Source: Nanobdellota archaeon (GTDB lineage Archaea > Nanobdellota > Nanobdellia > Pacearchaeales > GW2011-AR1). Taken from it: a DNA stretch of 64,000 nucleotides. The stretch lies in NCBI GenBank assembly GCA_013329055.1, contig DUKY01000012.1:1-64000 (forward strand), read 5' to 3'. The notes beneath the pieces were generated by a model. The model was not told where the DNA came from and ran no database searches. It saw only the letters and a program-made list of their open reading frames with translations. A program made the position numbers and the translations under genes. This document shows, piece after piece, positions 1 to 7,632 of this stretch; the first letter of the stretch is position 1; each line of letters begins with the position of its first letter.

Positions 1-26
1 GAAGTAATTAAAATTCAATAAAAAAA

Positions 27-1028
27 TTATTTGATTATTTTTTTTCTTTGTTCCCCGACAAATTCATCTCTTCTATGAAGAGAATAATCATCAATTTCAT
101 AACTACCAAAAGGATATGGATTTCTTCCGAATTTCTGCATAGAAGTATCAAAGCATCCAACTTTAGTATCAAAGTTTAATCCTTTAAGGATATCTAATGT
201 CTGATGACCCAACTCTTCATCAGTTAATGGACGATTAAATTTATCTCTAAATTCTTGTGTCATTTTTCTTGCATATAAAGAATTTGGATTAGGATTAATT
301 CCAATTAAAGTAATAAATTCAGGACAGATTTCATTTAATACTTCAACAGTATCTTCTAAATGTTGATTTGCATATCTTATCCCCCCAAGCCCAGGCATAA
401 TCATAACAGATTTTCGAATCCCCGAAAAATCAAGCGATTCATTTGCTTTGAAAATATCATCAGCATTGCAACCTTTATTAACATACCCTAAAACATCTGA
501 AGAACCACTTTCAATTCCCCAATAAATTAAATCTAAACCCTTTTTAGTACCAAATTTTCTTACTGAGCAAGTATTTTTTAGGCTTAAATAATTTCTACAA
601 GTCCCACCACAATTTAAAACCATCAACCCTTCTTTTGAATGACTTAGAATATTTTTTGTACTTGCGAATAATGCAACCCTTCGGGGCAATTCACCAACAT
701 ATTTCTTAAATTCATTAATAGTATATTGAATTAAATCATTTAATTTAATGGTCTCTATATTTAAAGCATCCCCATTTGCAATCCATATTCTTTCTAATTG
801 ATTTAATCTTTTTTCTGAAGCAGAATTAAATACTGCATCAATATGTTTCTTGGCTTTATCAAGCGATTTTTCTTTATATTTAGAGTTATACATATTACAA
901 AAAGTACATTTACTATGAGAACATCCTTCTGTTAGTTCAATTTGTACTACATTCTCTTTTCGTTCTGCAAAAGGAGCATACATTCCATTAGAGAATAATT
1001 GAGGTAATTCTTCATATAATGCTTTCAT
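27..1028 (-). CDS. Radical SAM protein
   Basis: The 333-aa protein carries a cysteine cluster near residue 36 (GCSHSKCTFC, spacing C-x4-C-x2-C) followed by NMY. This is the iron-sulfur site pattern of a radical SAM subfamily with one extra residue in the first gap. Further support comes from the GIESGS motif near residue 172, typical of the SAM-binding part of the barrel, and from a late segment (IMPGLGG) seen in COG1032-like enzymes. The family cleaves S-adenosylmethionine to make a radical; the substrate cannot be told from sequence. The ATG at 1028 is the first methionine and lies next to an intergenic promoter region shared with the divergent RtcB gene. The gene ends close to the left edge of the window. 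Confidence 0.85.
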   Translation of the reverse strand: MKALYEELPQLFSNGMYAPFAERKENVVQIELTEGCSHSKCTFCNMYNSKYKEKSLDKAKKHIDAVFNSASEKRLNQLERIWIANGDALNIETIKLNDLIQYTINEFKKYVGELPRRVALFASTKNILSHSKEGLMVLNCGGTCRNYLSLKNTCSVRKFGTKKGLDLIYWGIESGSSDVLGYVNKGCNADDIFKANESLDFSGIRKSVMIMPGLGGIRYANQHLEDTVEVLNEICPEFITLIGINPNPNSLYARKMTQEFRDKFNRPLTDEELGHQTLDILKGLNFDTKVGCFDTSMQKFGRNPYPFGSYEIDDYSLHRRDEFVGEQRKKIIK

Positions 1029-1149
1029 AATTTTTTTGAGATTTAAAGGTTTATAAATGTTCCTACTTTTTACCCCTAATAAATGACACTAAATTATAAA
1101 AGATTAATTTATCCAAAAACTTATTATATTCTTTTAACATATTCAAATT

Positions 1150-2295
1150 ATGAAAAAAATTACAAATTTTGCAATTAATTATGATGAAGATACAAAACAA
1201 CAATTTACTTCTTGTTATAATGAAAAATTTGTCTTATCAGCTTCGCTAATGCCTGATGCCCACTCAGGTTATGTAGCACCAATTGGAAGTGTACTAATTA
1301 CAAAAGATTTTATTGTACCTTCATGGATTGGTTATGACATTGGATGCGGAATGATAGCAATAAAAATCGGAGGAAAAGAATTATCTAAAGACATTCAAAA
1401 AAATGCAGAAAAAATTTACGAAATAATTAATAAAAAAATACCAATGGGAAAAGGAAACTATAATAATGAGAAAAATATTTCACTAAAAACAAAACAAGAA
1501 TTTACAAAATTACTTGAAAGATTTAAAACAAAAGATTATAATAAAGAAGATTATAACTATATCTCTTCGGAATTTTCAATAAAAAATTTAGGAAGCCTGG
1601 GCTCAGGAAATCATTTTATAGAATTATCTTTACATCAGGAACAATTATGGTTAATAATTCATAGTGGATCAAGAAAAATAGGGCATACTTTAGCAGAAAA
1701 ATATATGAAACTCTCCCAGAAGATAAATAAAGGACAAGGAGACTTTGAAAAAACATTTGCATTTAACGTTTCATCAAAAGAAGGCAAAGATTACATCAAG
1801 ATTCTAAATTTTTGTTTAGATTATGCTTTATTAAATAGACTTGAAATTGCTTATCAAATTCATTTAGAACTGGAAAAATTTTATCATAAAAAAATAAAAT
1901 TTACTCTTTGGACAAATAAAAATCATAATCACGCAATTATCGGCAAAAACATAATTCATAGAAAAGGTGCAACACCCGCAGAAAAAGGAGAAAGAGGTGT
2001 AATACCAGGTAATATGAAAGACGGTTCATTTTTAGTAGAAGGAAAAGGAAATCCAGAATTTCTCATGAGTTCATCACATGGAGCAGGAAGAAAATTAAGT
2101 CGAACAGAGGCAAGAAAAAAAATTAATTTAGAAGAATTCAAAAAAACAATGAAAGGAATTCATGCAACAGTAAATCAACACACAATTGAAGAAGCACCAC
2201 AAGCATATAAAGATATTTTTAAAGTAATGGAAGCACAAAAAAAATCAATAAAAATAATTGCACATTTAAAACCAATCATTAATTGGAAAGGATAA
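1150..2295 (+). CDS. rtcB: RtcB family RNA-splicing ligase (short form)
   Basis: RtcB joins 2',3'-cyclic phosphate and 5'-OH RNA ends using GTP and manganese; in archaea it seals tRNA exons after intron removal. The 381-aa protein keeps the signature residues: D63 and C66 in GYDIGCGM, N154/H155 in GSGNHF, H171 in HSGSR, the NHNH cluster near 258-261, HRKGATPA at 270-277, and SSSHGAGR at 307-314, where H310 would be the guanylated histidine. It is about 100 aa shorter than the usual euryarchaeal RtcB and resembles the shorter E. coli-type form. No Archease gene is visible nearby. The start is the first ATG. Confidence 0.92.
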   Translation: MKKITNFAINYDEDTKQQFTSCYNEKFVLSASLMPDAHSGYVAPIGSVLITKDFIVPSWIGYDIGCGMIAIKIGGKELSKDIQKNAEKIYEIINKKIPMGKGNYNNEKNISLKTKQEFTKLLERFKTKDYNKEDYNYISSEFSIKNLGSLGSGNHFIELSLHQEQLWLIIHSGSRKIGHTLAEKYMKLSQKINKGQGDFEKTFAFNVSSKEGKDYIKILNFCLDYALLNRLEIAYQIHLELEKFYHKKIKFTLWTNKNHNHAIIGKNIIHRKGATPAEKGERGVIPGNMKDGSFLVEGKGNPEFLMSSSHGAGRKLSRTEARKKINLEEFKKTMKGIHATVNQHTIEEAPQAYKDIFKVMEAQKKSIKIIAHLKPIINWKG

Positions 2296-2329
2296 AATTA
2301 AAATTATTCAGACGACTTTTTATATCAAA

Positions 2330-2434
2330 TTTTGATTTATTTTTGAGATAAAATGCTACAATTTTATTTCGCCGTGTAGCAGCGTTACATAAGAAATCAA
2401 ATTGTTGATTTTAGCCAAAAAGAAACAAAATTTC
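2330..2434. repeat. Intergenic repeat B, copy 1 (paired base changes)
   Basis: About 105 bp between rtcB and the aIF2-alpha gene, nearly identical to 4653-4756 and in the same orientation. A hairpin can form between GCTACA (2355-2360) and TGTAGC (2375-2380), enclosing ATTTTATTTCGCCG. An alternative hairpin pairs TGTA with TACA (2386-2389). In the other copy all three segments change so that both pairings are kept. A second inverted pair, AAATCAA and TTGATTT, follows. The function is unknown; it could be a 3'-UTR structure or a small mobile repeat. Confidence 0.75.
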
Positions 2435-2475
2435 CTTTCCATAAGCTTTAAAACTAAAGCCAACACAATAATAAT

Positions 2476-3174
2476 ATGGAACTAGAAACTGGCGATAATA
2501 TCATGTGTACAGTAGACAGGATTGTCGGGACAATTGTATTTGTAAAAATCGACGGAACAAACAAAGAAGGAAGCATTACATTCAGTGAAATTTCTCCGGG
2601 AAGAATCAGAAATATAAGAGACTTCGTAACCCCAAAGAAAAAAATCATCTGTAAAGTTTTAAAACTTTCAGGAGACCACATTGGTTTATCCTTAAGAAGA
2701 GTAACCCCAAAAGAACAAAAAGAAATAAGAGAACAATATCAACAAGAACAAAGTTATAAAAATATTTTAAAAAGAATTATCGGAGAAAAAGGACAGGAAA
2801 TAATTGATGAAATCTCAAAACAAGAAAGAATTTATGATTTTTTTGAGGAAGCAAAACAAGATCCTTCAAAATTAGAAAAATTAATCGGTGCTGAATCAAC
2901 ACAAAAAGTTATTGAAATATTAAAAAGCCATAAACAAAAAGAAGTAGCAATCAAAAAAGAAATCAAATTAACAACAACAAATCCAAAAGGATTAACAATT
3001 ATCAAAAAATTACTGGATAGAGAAGATGCAGAAATAAAATATATCTCAGCAGGAAGATACACAATAAAAACATCTGCAAACAATTTAAAAGATGCAGATA
3101 AAAAACAAAAAGAAATTCAGGAAGAAATAGAAAAAGAAACAAAAAAACAAGGAATAGAATTTCAGATTAAATAA
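2476..3174 (+). CDS. Translation initiation factor aIF2, alpha subunit
   Basis: This is the alpha subunit of the heterotrimeric factor that brings initiator Met-tRNA to the archaeal 30S subunit. The 232-aa protein starts with an S1-type OB fold (about residues 5-80: VDRIVGTIVFVKID, EGSITFSEIS, GLSLRRVT). A helical domain and a C-terminal alpha/beta domain with a lysine/glutamate-rich tail follow. It is somewhat shorter than typical archaeal aIF2-alpha (about 260-275 aa), consistent with a reduced genome. The archaeal partner gene nop10 lies 1.2 kb downstream on the same strand, an adjacency known from many archaea, here separated by two extra genes. Confidence 0.92.
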   Translation: MELETGDNIMCTVDRIVGTIVFVKIDGTNKEGSITFSEISPGRIRNIRDFVTPKKKIICKVLKLSGDHIGLSLRRVTPKEQKEIREQYQQEQSYKNILKRIIGEKGQEIIDEISKQERIYDFFEEAKQDPSKLEKLIGAESTQKVIEILKSHKQKEVAIKKEIKLTTTNPKGLTIIKKLLDREDAEIKYISAGRYTIKTSANNLKDADKKQKEIQEEIEKETKKQGIEFQIK

Positions 3175-3212
3175 GTCATAAACCTTAAATACTAAAAAAG
3201 GCATATAAAAAT

Positions 3213-3614
3213 ATGAATAACCAGGATTTAGACAGATTTGATGTAAAACTTATAGGAATAATATTTAATCCGCAAAAAAGATTAATTATGCTTATAAAAA
3301 GAAAAACTAAAGATGCTTATACTTTTCTCGACGGACCTTTGACATACAAAGATGAATTAGATGTTAAATTAAAAACATATTCAAAAGAAAAAACAGGTTA
3401 TAATATAAAAAATCTTGGAGCAGTTTATGCAAGAAACTGCCTTGAAAAAGAAAATCGATTGCATCTTTATTTTTTATGCGAAATTGCAAGTGGTAAAGAA
3501 AATAAAGCACAAGATATTGAAGAAATAAAATGGGTAAAACCAAGTCAGGTTGAAAAATATTTAAAAGAAAAACTTCCGCCAAGATTAAAAGAATATATTA
3601 TTAATCTTGAATAA
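3213..3614 (+). CDS. Nudix-fold-like protein with degenerate Nudix box
   Basis: The 133-aa protein looks like a Nudix hydrolase domain: strands with IFNPQKRLIMLIKRKT, then DGPLTYKDE, then a helix ending in KEKTGYN, and a C-terminal EIKWVKPSQVEKYL segment typical of Nudix proteins. Aligned to the Nudix box G-x5-E-x7-R-E-U-x-E-E-x-G-U, several key positions are replaced: first E by D, R-E by T-Y, second E of the E-E pair by K. Metal-dependent hydrolysis is therefore doubtful. It lies 38 bp after the aIF2-alpha gene and is probably co-transcribed. The assignment rests on pattern only. Confidence 0.55.
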   Translation: MNNQDLDRFDVKLIGIIFNPQKRLIMLIKRKTKDAYTFLDGPLTYKDELDVKLKTYSKEKTGYNIKNLGAVYARNCLEKENRLHLYFLCEIASGKENKAQDIEEIKWVKPSQVEKYLKEKLPPRLKEYIINLE

Positions 3615-3658
3615 TTCTCATTAAAAAGTTTTTTAAAGACAAACATCACTTAAATTAG

Positions 3659-4333
3659 ATGAACAAAAAAGAAATATTTTCACAAATTGAGAAAATTTAT
3701 AATTCACGTAAAAACAAACCAACATTACAAGAATTAGACACGATTATTAAATTATGTAACTTAGGTCTTAAAGAAACAATTGATGAAGAAATAATCTTTG
3801 AACGAGGATTTGCATTTAAAAAAAAAGGAAATTTAGAATCTGCATTAAGAGATTTAAAAAATGTAATAAATTTAGATCCCAATGCATCAATAAATCATGA
3901 AATGGGTGAAATATATCATCAACAAAAAGAATACGAAAAAGCTTTAGAATTTTATAAAAAAGAATTAGAATATAATCCTGAATCATCAGTAACTTATTTT
4001 CAAATTGGAGAAATTTATGCGGCTCAAAAAAATTTTGAAAAAAGCCTTAAATATTTAGAGATGGCAATTTTACTAGCACCAAATCAAATAGAACCATACA
4101 TTTCAAGGTCCTCAATTTTATATTATGAATTTAATAAAAAGGAAGAATCATTAAATGATATAAACGCTATTCTAAGAATAGACCCAACAAACTTAACTTA
4201 TCAAATAAGTAAAGCATGTTTATTACTAGAATTAGGGAAACAAAAAGAAGGTGCACTTGAAACAAAAAAAATAATACAAGAAAATCCAGAACAAATAATT
4301 GAAATTTTTTTTGGGCAATTTAATAAACAATAA
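3659..4333 (+). CDS. TPR-repeat protein
   Basis: The 224-aa protein contains at least four tetratricopeptide repeats, recognisable from the spacing of residues such as GFAFKKKGNLESALRDLKN, MGEIYHQQKEYEKALEFYKK and IGEIYAAQKNFEKSLKYLEM followed by LDPN/LAPN turns. Such repeats form a helical scaffold for protein-protein binding. There is no signal peptide or membrane segment, so a cytoplasmic role is likely. The gene sits between the aIF2-alpha/Nudix pair and nop10 on the same strand. The partner is unknown. Confidence 0.85.
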   Translation: MNKKEIFSQIEKIYNSRKNKPTLQELDTIIKLCNLGLKETIDEEIIFERGFAFKKKGNLESALRDLKNVINLDPNASINHEMGEIYHQQKEYEKALEFYKKELEYNPESSVTYFQIGEIYAAQKNFEKSLKYLEMAILLAPNQIEPYISRSSILYYEFNKKEESLNDINAILRIDPTNLTYQISKACLLLELGKQKEGALETKKIIQENPEQIIEIFFGQFNKQ

Positions 4334-4396
4334 AATGAAACTAAAAAAATTAAAAATTTTTAAGATTTCATTTTTACGAAAAAATCAGGAAAAAAA

Positions 4397-4549
4397 ATGA
4401 AACTAAAAAAATGCGATAATTGTAATGAATACACATTGCAAGAAAATTGTCCAAAATGCAAAAAAACATCAAAAGATGCTCATTATAAATTCATAAAAAT
4501 TAAAGATGCTCCAAAAAATGCAGATATCAGTAAGATTAGAAGAGATTAA
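4397..4549 (+). CDS. nop10: Nop10, H/ACA RNP core protein
   Basis: A 50-aa protein. It begins MKLKKCDNCNEYTLQENC and has a zinc ribbon of two C-x2-C pairs (CDNC at residues 6-9, CPKC at 18-21), then a basic tail with KDAHYKF and KIRRD. This matches archaeal Nop10, the small protein that binds Cbf5 in the H/ACA pseudouridylation complex. The position downstream of the aIF2-alpha gene is a known archaeal arrangement and supports the call. A 16-bp copy of the gene start (ATGAAACTAAAAAAAT) also occurs at 4335 and opens a 21-codon frame that ends in TGA overlapping this ATG. Confidence 0.88.
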   Translation: MKLKKCDNCNEYTLQENCPKCKKTSKDAHYKFIKIKDAPKNADISKIRRD

Positions 4550-4652
4550 ACCTAATTCTTCTTTACAACTTTGAATTTTAAAAACTTCTTTCTTCCAAAT
4601 CATATATTTATTTCTATCTTTTCAACTCCTCTCATCTTCCAAAATCCAATAA

Positions 4653-4756
4653 TTTTGAATTATTTTTGAGGAAAAATGCTATGATTTTATTTCGCCGCAT
4701 AGCAGCGTTATGTAAGAAATCAAATCGTAGATTTTAACCAAAAAGAAACAAAATTA
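4653..4756. repeat. Intergenic repeat B, copy 2 (paired base changes)
   Basis: Second copy of the repeat at 2330-2434, same orientation, between nop10 and the end of the EndoQ gene. The stem is GCTATG (4678-4683) with CATAGC (4698-4703), and the alternative stem is CATA with TATG (4709-4712). Relative to copy 1, CA/TG/CA became TG/CA/TG in the three segments, so either hairpin is preserved. It overlaps the stop codon of the EndoQ gene by three bases. Confidence 0.75.
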
Positions 4757-7195
4757 CAATTCCGCAACACCATATTCACCATCATATCCAGGCTTCACCT
4801 TAATCTTTCCCAGACGATTCTTAATAATCAATCGAGCTAACTTATCATCAATTTTTTTCAACAAATCATCTAAAGAAACATTCAACAAAATATTAAACTC
4901 ATTTCCAAAATCTTTAATTAACTCATTATAAATAACCCAAACTTTATTACTCTCCATATTACTTGCACCTATGGATAAAGCAATAATTTCATGCAACGGC
5001 AAAAGCGTAAAATATTTTTTCTTATTCGCATAATTAATAGTTTTATCTTCTAATTCCAAAACTCGATTTTCAACCCCAATAATTAAAGGCTTCTTGCAAA
5101 CAGGACAAAGATTATTCAATTTCTTGCTTTTATCCGGACCACAAGAAAATTTACAATTTCGGTGACCATCCCAATGATACTTTCCATACGCAGGATCAGT
5201 CTCAACAGTCCCTAAAAAATTATTCTCTTTAATCTGCCTAATAAGTTCACTATATGAATCGCATTTTTTAAAAATCGTCGCCTCACGACCCAATCTAAAC
5301 GGCCAAAAACTATGAGCATCTGAAAAACTAACAATAGATTTGTCTTTCAAATCCTTAATCCCCCAATTCATTTTTGGATCTGAAGACATTCCAGTCTCAA
5401 TTGCATGAATATTATCAAACTCACTCCCAAACGCTTCCTTTAACGAATCAAACCCTGAATTACTGCCATATACCCCAAACCAAGGAGTCCAGCAATTATG
5501 AACAGATAAATTCTCGGTTAAATAAGAATTATCAGTATCAACTTCTAAATTATATACATCACCCTTATAATTTTTTTTATTTATTTTTATAATTGGTAAA
5601 TAAACATAATCTTCATCAATCCATGCTTTTCTGCGATTTAATTTAGTTTTAAACATCTTAAACTCAGGCAAATTCAATAAATCTAAATTCTCTTTAAAAA
5701 AAGATAAAACATTAAAATGATATAAATCATTTTTAGCAATAATATTTCTCCCATTAATATGATTCTGCCTTAAGCTTCTTCGCTTATTAACACTATCAGA
5801 TAAAATTACAGAAATTGAAGGCACAATTCCAATCTTCAAAAAAATTCTCTTAAACTGATTAAAAAGATTCTTTGAAACAGAATAACCCGCATCTCCCCTC
5901 CACCATCCAATAACAAGTTCCTTTAATTTTTCTGGGGGTAAAAAAATAAACCACTCCGGCAAAATTTTATTTTTAGCTATATAAGGTTTATCTAGATAAA
6001 ACATTTTAAAAAATTCACTTAATAACTTGGAATAAACAAAAATCGAAACCCCTTTTGATTTCTCTTCTTTTAAGTTAATTTTAAAATAATCTCCAAAAAT
6101 TTCCCTTAATAAATTTTTAACATCATTAATATAATATTTTTCATCTTCATTAAAAGTAAAAGCAATATAATCATTAGAACCATATCCTTCAGCAAGATAA
6201 TAACCAACAAGTCTGCAAAAACTTTTTGAAATTTCAATCTTATTTTTAATAGGAACATTCTTAATAAAATCCTTCTCTTTTCTTGCTCGTAAATATCCCT
6301 TATTCAAATAACCTCTTGTAAAATTTGACAGCAGAATAAAATTCTTTTCTTTTACTTCTTTTTCCCTAGGATACAAAATTACATCGCCTTTCTCTAATTC
6401 CTTAATACATCTAAATTGAGGCTTATAATTTTCAAATTCTTTTGCCTTGCAACCTTTCTTTAGATAAGCACAACTTGGCTTACAAACAGTATGGGGAACA
6501 TTTTTGCAATTCTTATAAGTTTTTATAGAATAAATTGGATGCTCAGGGGTAAAAAAAGTTCCAACTTTCATACAAGCTGGAACAACCTCAATAACCTGTC
6601 CTGAATAATTTCTTTGGTAAATATTTGTAACTTTTTTATATCTTGCCTTATGCGTTAAAACAAAATCGCCAATGGTTATATCTTTTATTTTTTTCAAACC
6701 CCCTTTTACATGAATCAATGAATTGGGTACCAAACAATGAGCAGGAATAACCTCAATATCTTTTGAAATTTTTTTCATCTCTTTAGTAAATTCTTCACAG
6801 GAAATTTTAAAGATGGGTCTACCATCATAATCACGCCTCCCCTTTGTATCCAAATAAGAATTAATCTCTTCAGCAACCTCTATTGAAGGAACCAACAAAA
6901 CCAAATGAACTCTTCTTCCCCATTCCTGAGTATAAATTAAAGAAATCTCTCCGGTAATAATAAACGGAAAACCGTCTTTAGAATAATAAAATCCTTCTCC
7001 ATTATCTTTTAACTTTTCCTTTATTTCATTTATCCAAGTTGGATGAGTAAAATCCCCAGTTCCAAGTAAATTCAAACCTTTAATTCTCGCCCATTTAACT
7101 AAATTCTCAAAGGTAATATTTTTACTGCAAGCCCTTGAAAACCTTGAGTGGATATGCAAATCTGCAATTAACACTTCATCAAAATTCAATTCCAT
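4754..7195 (-). CDS. Endonuclease Q (PHP-family DNA repair nuclease) with intein
   Basis: After removal of the intein the protein is 399 aa, close to known archaeal EndoQ, which cuts 5' of uracil, hypoxanthine and abasic sites in DNA. The N-extein (153 aa) begins with the PHP motif ADLHIHS, followed by GTGDFTHP and a conserved GEISLIY block. The C-extein (246 aa) starts CWTPWFG and includes FSDAHSF, a Cys-rich zinc site (CKFSC and CPVC) and a helix-hairpin-helix-like tail. I chose the ATG at 7195 because the longer frame starts at TTG (7273) and a TATA box lies inside that extension. It faces a divergent gene at 7282. Confidence 0.9.
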   Translation of the reverse strand: MELNFDEVLIADLHIHSRFSRACSKNITFENLVKWARIKGLNLLGTGDFTHPTWINEIKEKLKDNGEGFYYSKDGFPFIITGEISLIYTQEWGRRVHLVLLVPSIEVAEEINSYLDTKGRRDYDGRPIFKISCEEFTKEMKKISKDIEVIPAHCLVPNSLIHVKGGLKKIKDITIGDFVLTHKARYKKVTNIYQRNYSGQVIEVVPACMKVGTFFTPEHPIYSIKTYKNCKNVPHTVCKPSCAYLKKGCKAKEFENYKPQFRCIKELEKGDVILYPREKEVKEKNFILLSNFTRGYLNKGYLRARKEKDFIKNVPIKNKIEISKSFCRLVGYYLAEGYGSNDYIAFTFNEDEKYYINDVKNLLREIFGDYFKINLKEEKSKGVSIFVYSKLLSEFFKMFYLDKPYIAKNKILPEWFIFLPPEKLKELVIGWWRGDAGYSVSKNLFNQFKRIFLKIGIVPSISVILSDSVNKRRSLRQNHINGRNIIAKNDLYHFNVLSFFKENLDLLNLPEFKMFKTKLNRRKAWIDEDYVYLPIIKINKKNYKGDVYNLEVDTDNSYLTENLSVHNCWTPWFGVYGSNSGFDSLKEAFGSEFDNIHAIETGMSSDPKMNWGIKDLKDKSIVSFSDAHSFWPFRLGREATIFKKCDSYSELIRQIKENNFLGTVETDPAYGKYHWDGHRNCKFSCGPDKSKKLNNLCPVCKKPLIIGVENRVLELEDKTINYANKKKYFTLLPLHEIIALSIGASNMESNKVWVIYNELIKDFGNEFNILLNVSLDDLLKKIDDKLARLIIKNRLGKIKVKPGYDGEYGVAEL
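5495..6736 (-). mobile_element. Intein with LAGLIDADG-type homing endonuclease in EndoQ
   Basis: A 414-aa in-frame insertion begins with Cys (CLVPNSLIHV), ends SVHN, and is followed by Cys of the C-extein, as needed for protein splicing. Block B is visible as FTPEHPIYSI near intein residue 62 and block F as EVDTDNSYLTE near 398. Two LAGLIDADG-like helices are seen: LVGYYLAEGYG near 177 and LVIGWWRGDAG near 274. Four cysteines at about 77, 85, 89 and 96 may bind zinc. The insertion point is between PAH and CWTPW, next to a presumed metal-binding histidine of the PHP active site. Splicing is inferred, not shown. Confidence 0.93.
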
Positions 7196-7246
7196 GATTA
7201 AAAACAAACAACAAACAATTAAAAAGTTATTGTTAAATAAACCACT

Positions 7247-7258
7247 AAATTTATAAGC
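7247..7258 (-). promoter_or_regulatory. TATA box of the EndoQ gene
   Basis: On the minus strand the sequence reads GCTTATAAATTT, a good archaeal TATA box. A transcript start about 25 bases downstream would lie near 7225, giving a roughly 30-base leader before the ATG at 7195. The box lies within the alternative TTG-started extension, which argues against that extension. Confidence 0.6.
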
Positions 7259-7281
7259 AATTGTCATTATCAAATTAATAC

Positions 7282-7623
7282 ATGATAAGACTAGAAAAAG
7301 CAGAAAAAAAATTTATTGATAAAACACTTGATGCATTAATATATCGGCAAATTAAATCAATCCCTACAGAAGGATATTATTTTAGACAAAGAGTAAAAGC
7401 AATAGAAAATTTACTAAAAAACTCTTTTCCGCAAGAATATGAACAACTTAAAGAATTATTTGCCAATGAATCAAAAAGATTCTCTCAAGCATTAACTAAT
7501 TCAGAAAGAACTTATTATAAAGAATCAATTCGTAATGAAGTTTACATAAGAGATGCAAGAATAGACAAAACCCCAAAAAGAGTCTATCATGAAATTGCAA
7601 GAATTTTTCCTAGAGATTTCTAA
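7282..7623 (+). CDS. Hypothetical protein
   Basis: A 113-aa, charged, mainly helical protein that I do not recognise. It has no membrane segment or signal peptide. Features include KAIENLLKNSFPQEYEQLKELF and a C-terminal IRDARIDKTPKRVYHEIARIFPRDF part that looks conserved in style. It is divergent from the EndoQ gene with an 86-bp gap and runs head-on into the giant surface protein gene. Codon and base use match the neighbours, so it is probably a real lineage gene. Confidence 0.65.
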   Translation: MIRLEKAEKKFIDKTLDALIYRQIKSIPTEGYYFRQRVKAIENLLKNSFPQEYEQLKELFANESKRFSQALTNSERTYYKESIRNEVYIRDARIDKTPKRVYHEIARIFPRDF

Positions 7624-7632
7624 AATTAAATT

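Noticed and set aside
7196..7273. N-terminal extension of the EndoQ gene
   Set aside because: It starts at TTG and contains the probable TATA box; MELNFDEVLIADLHIHS is the family-like start.
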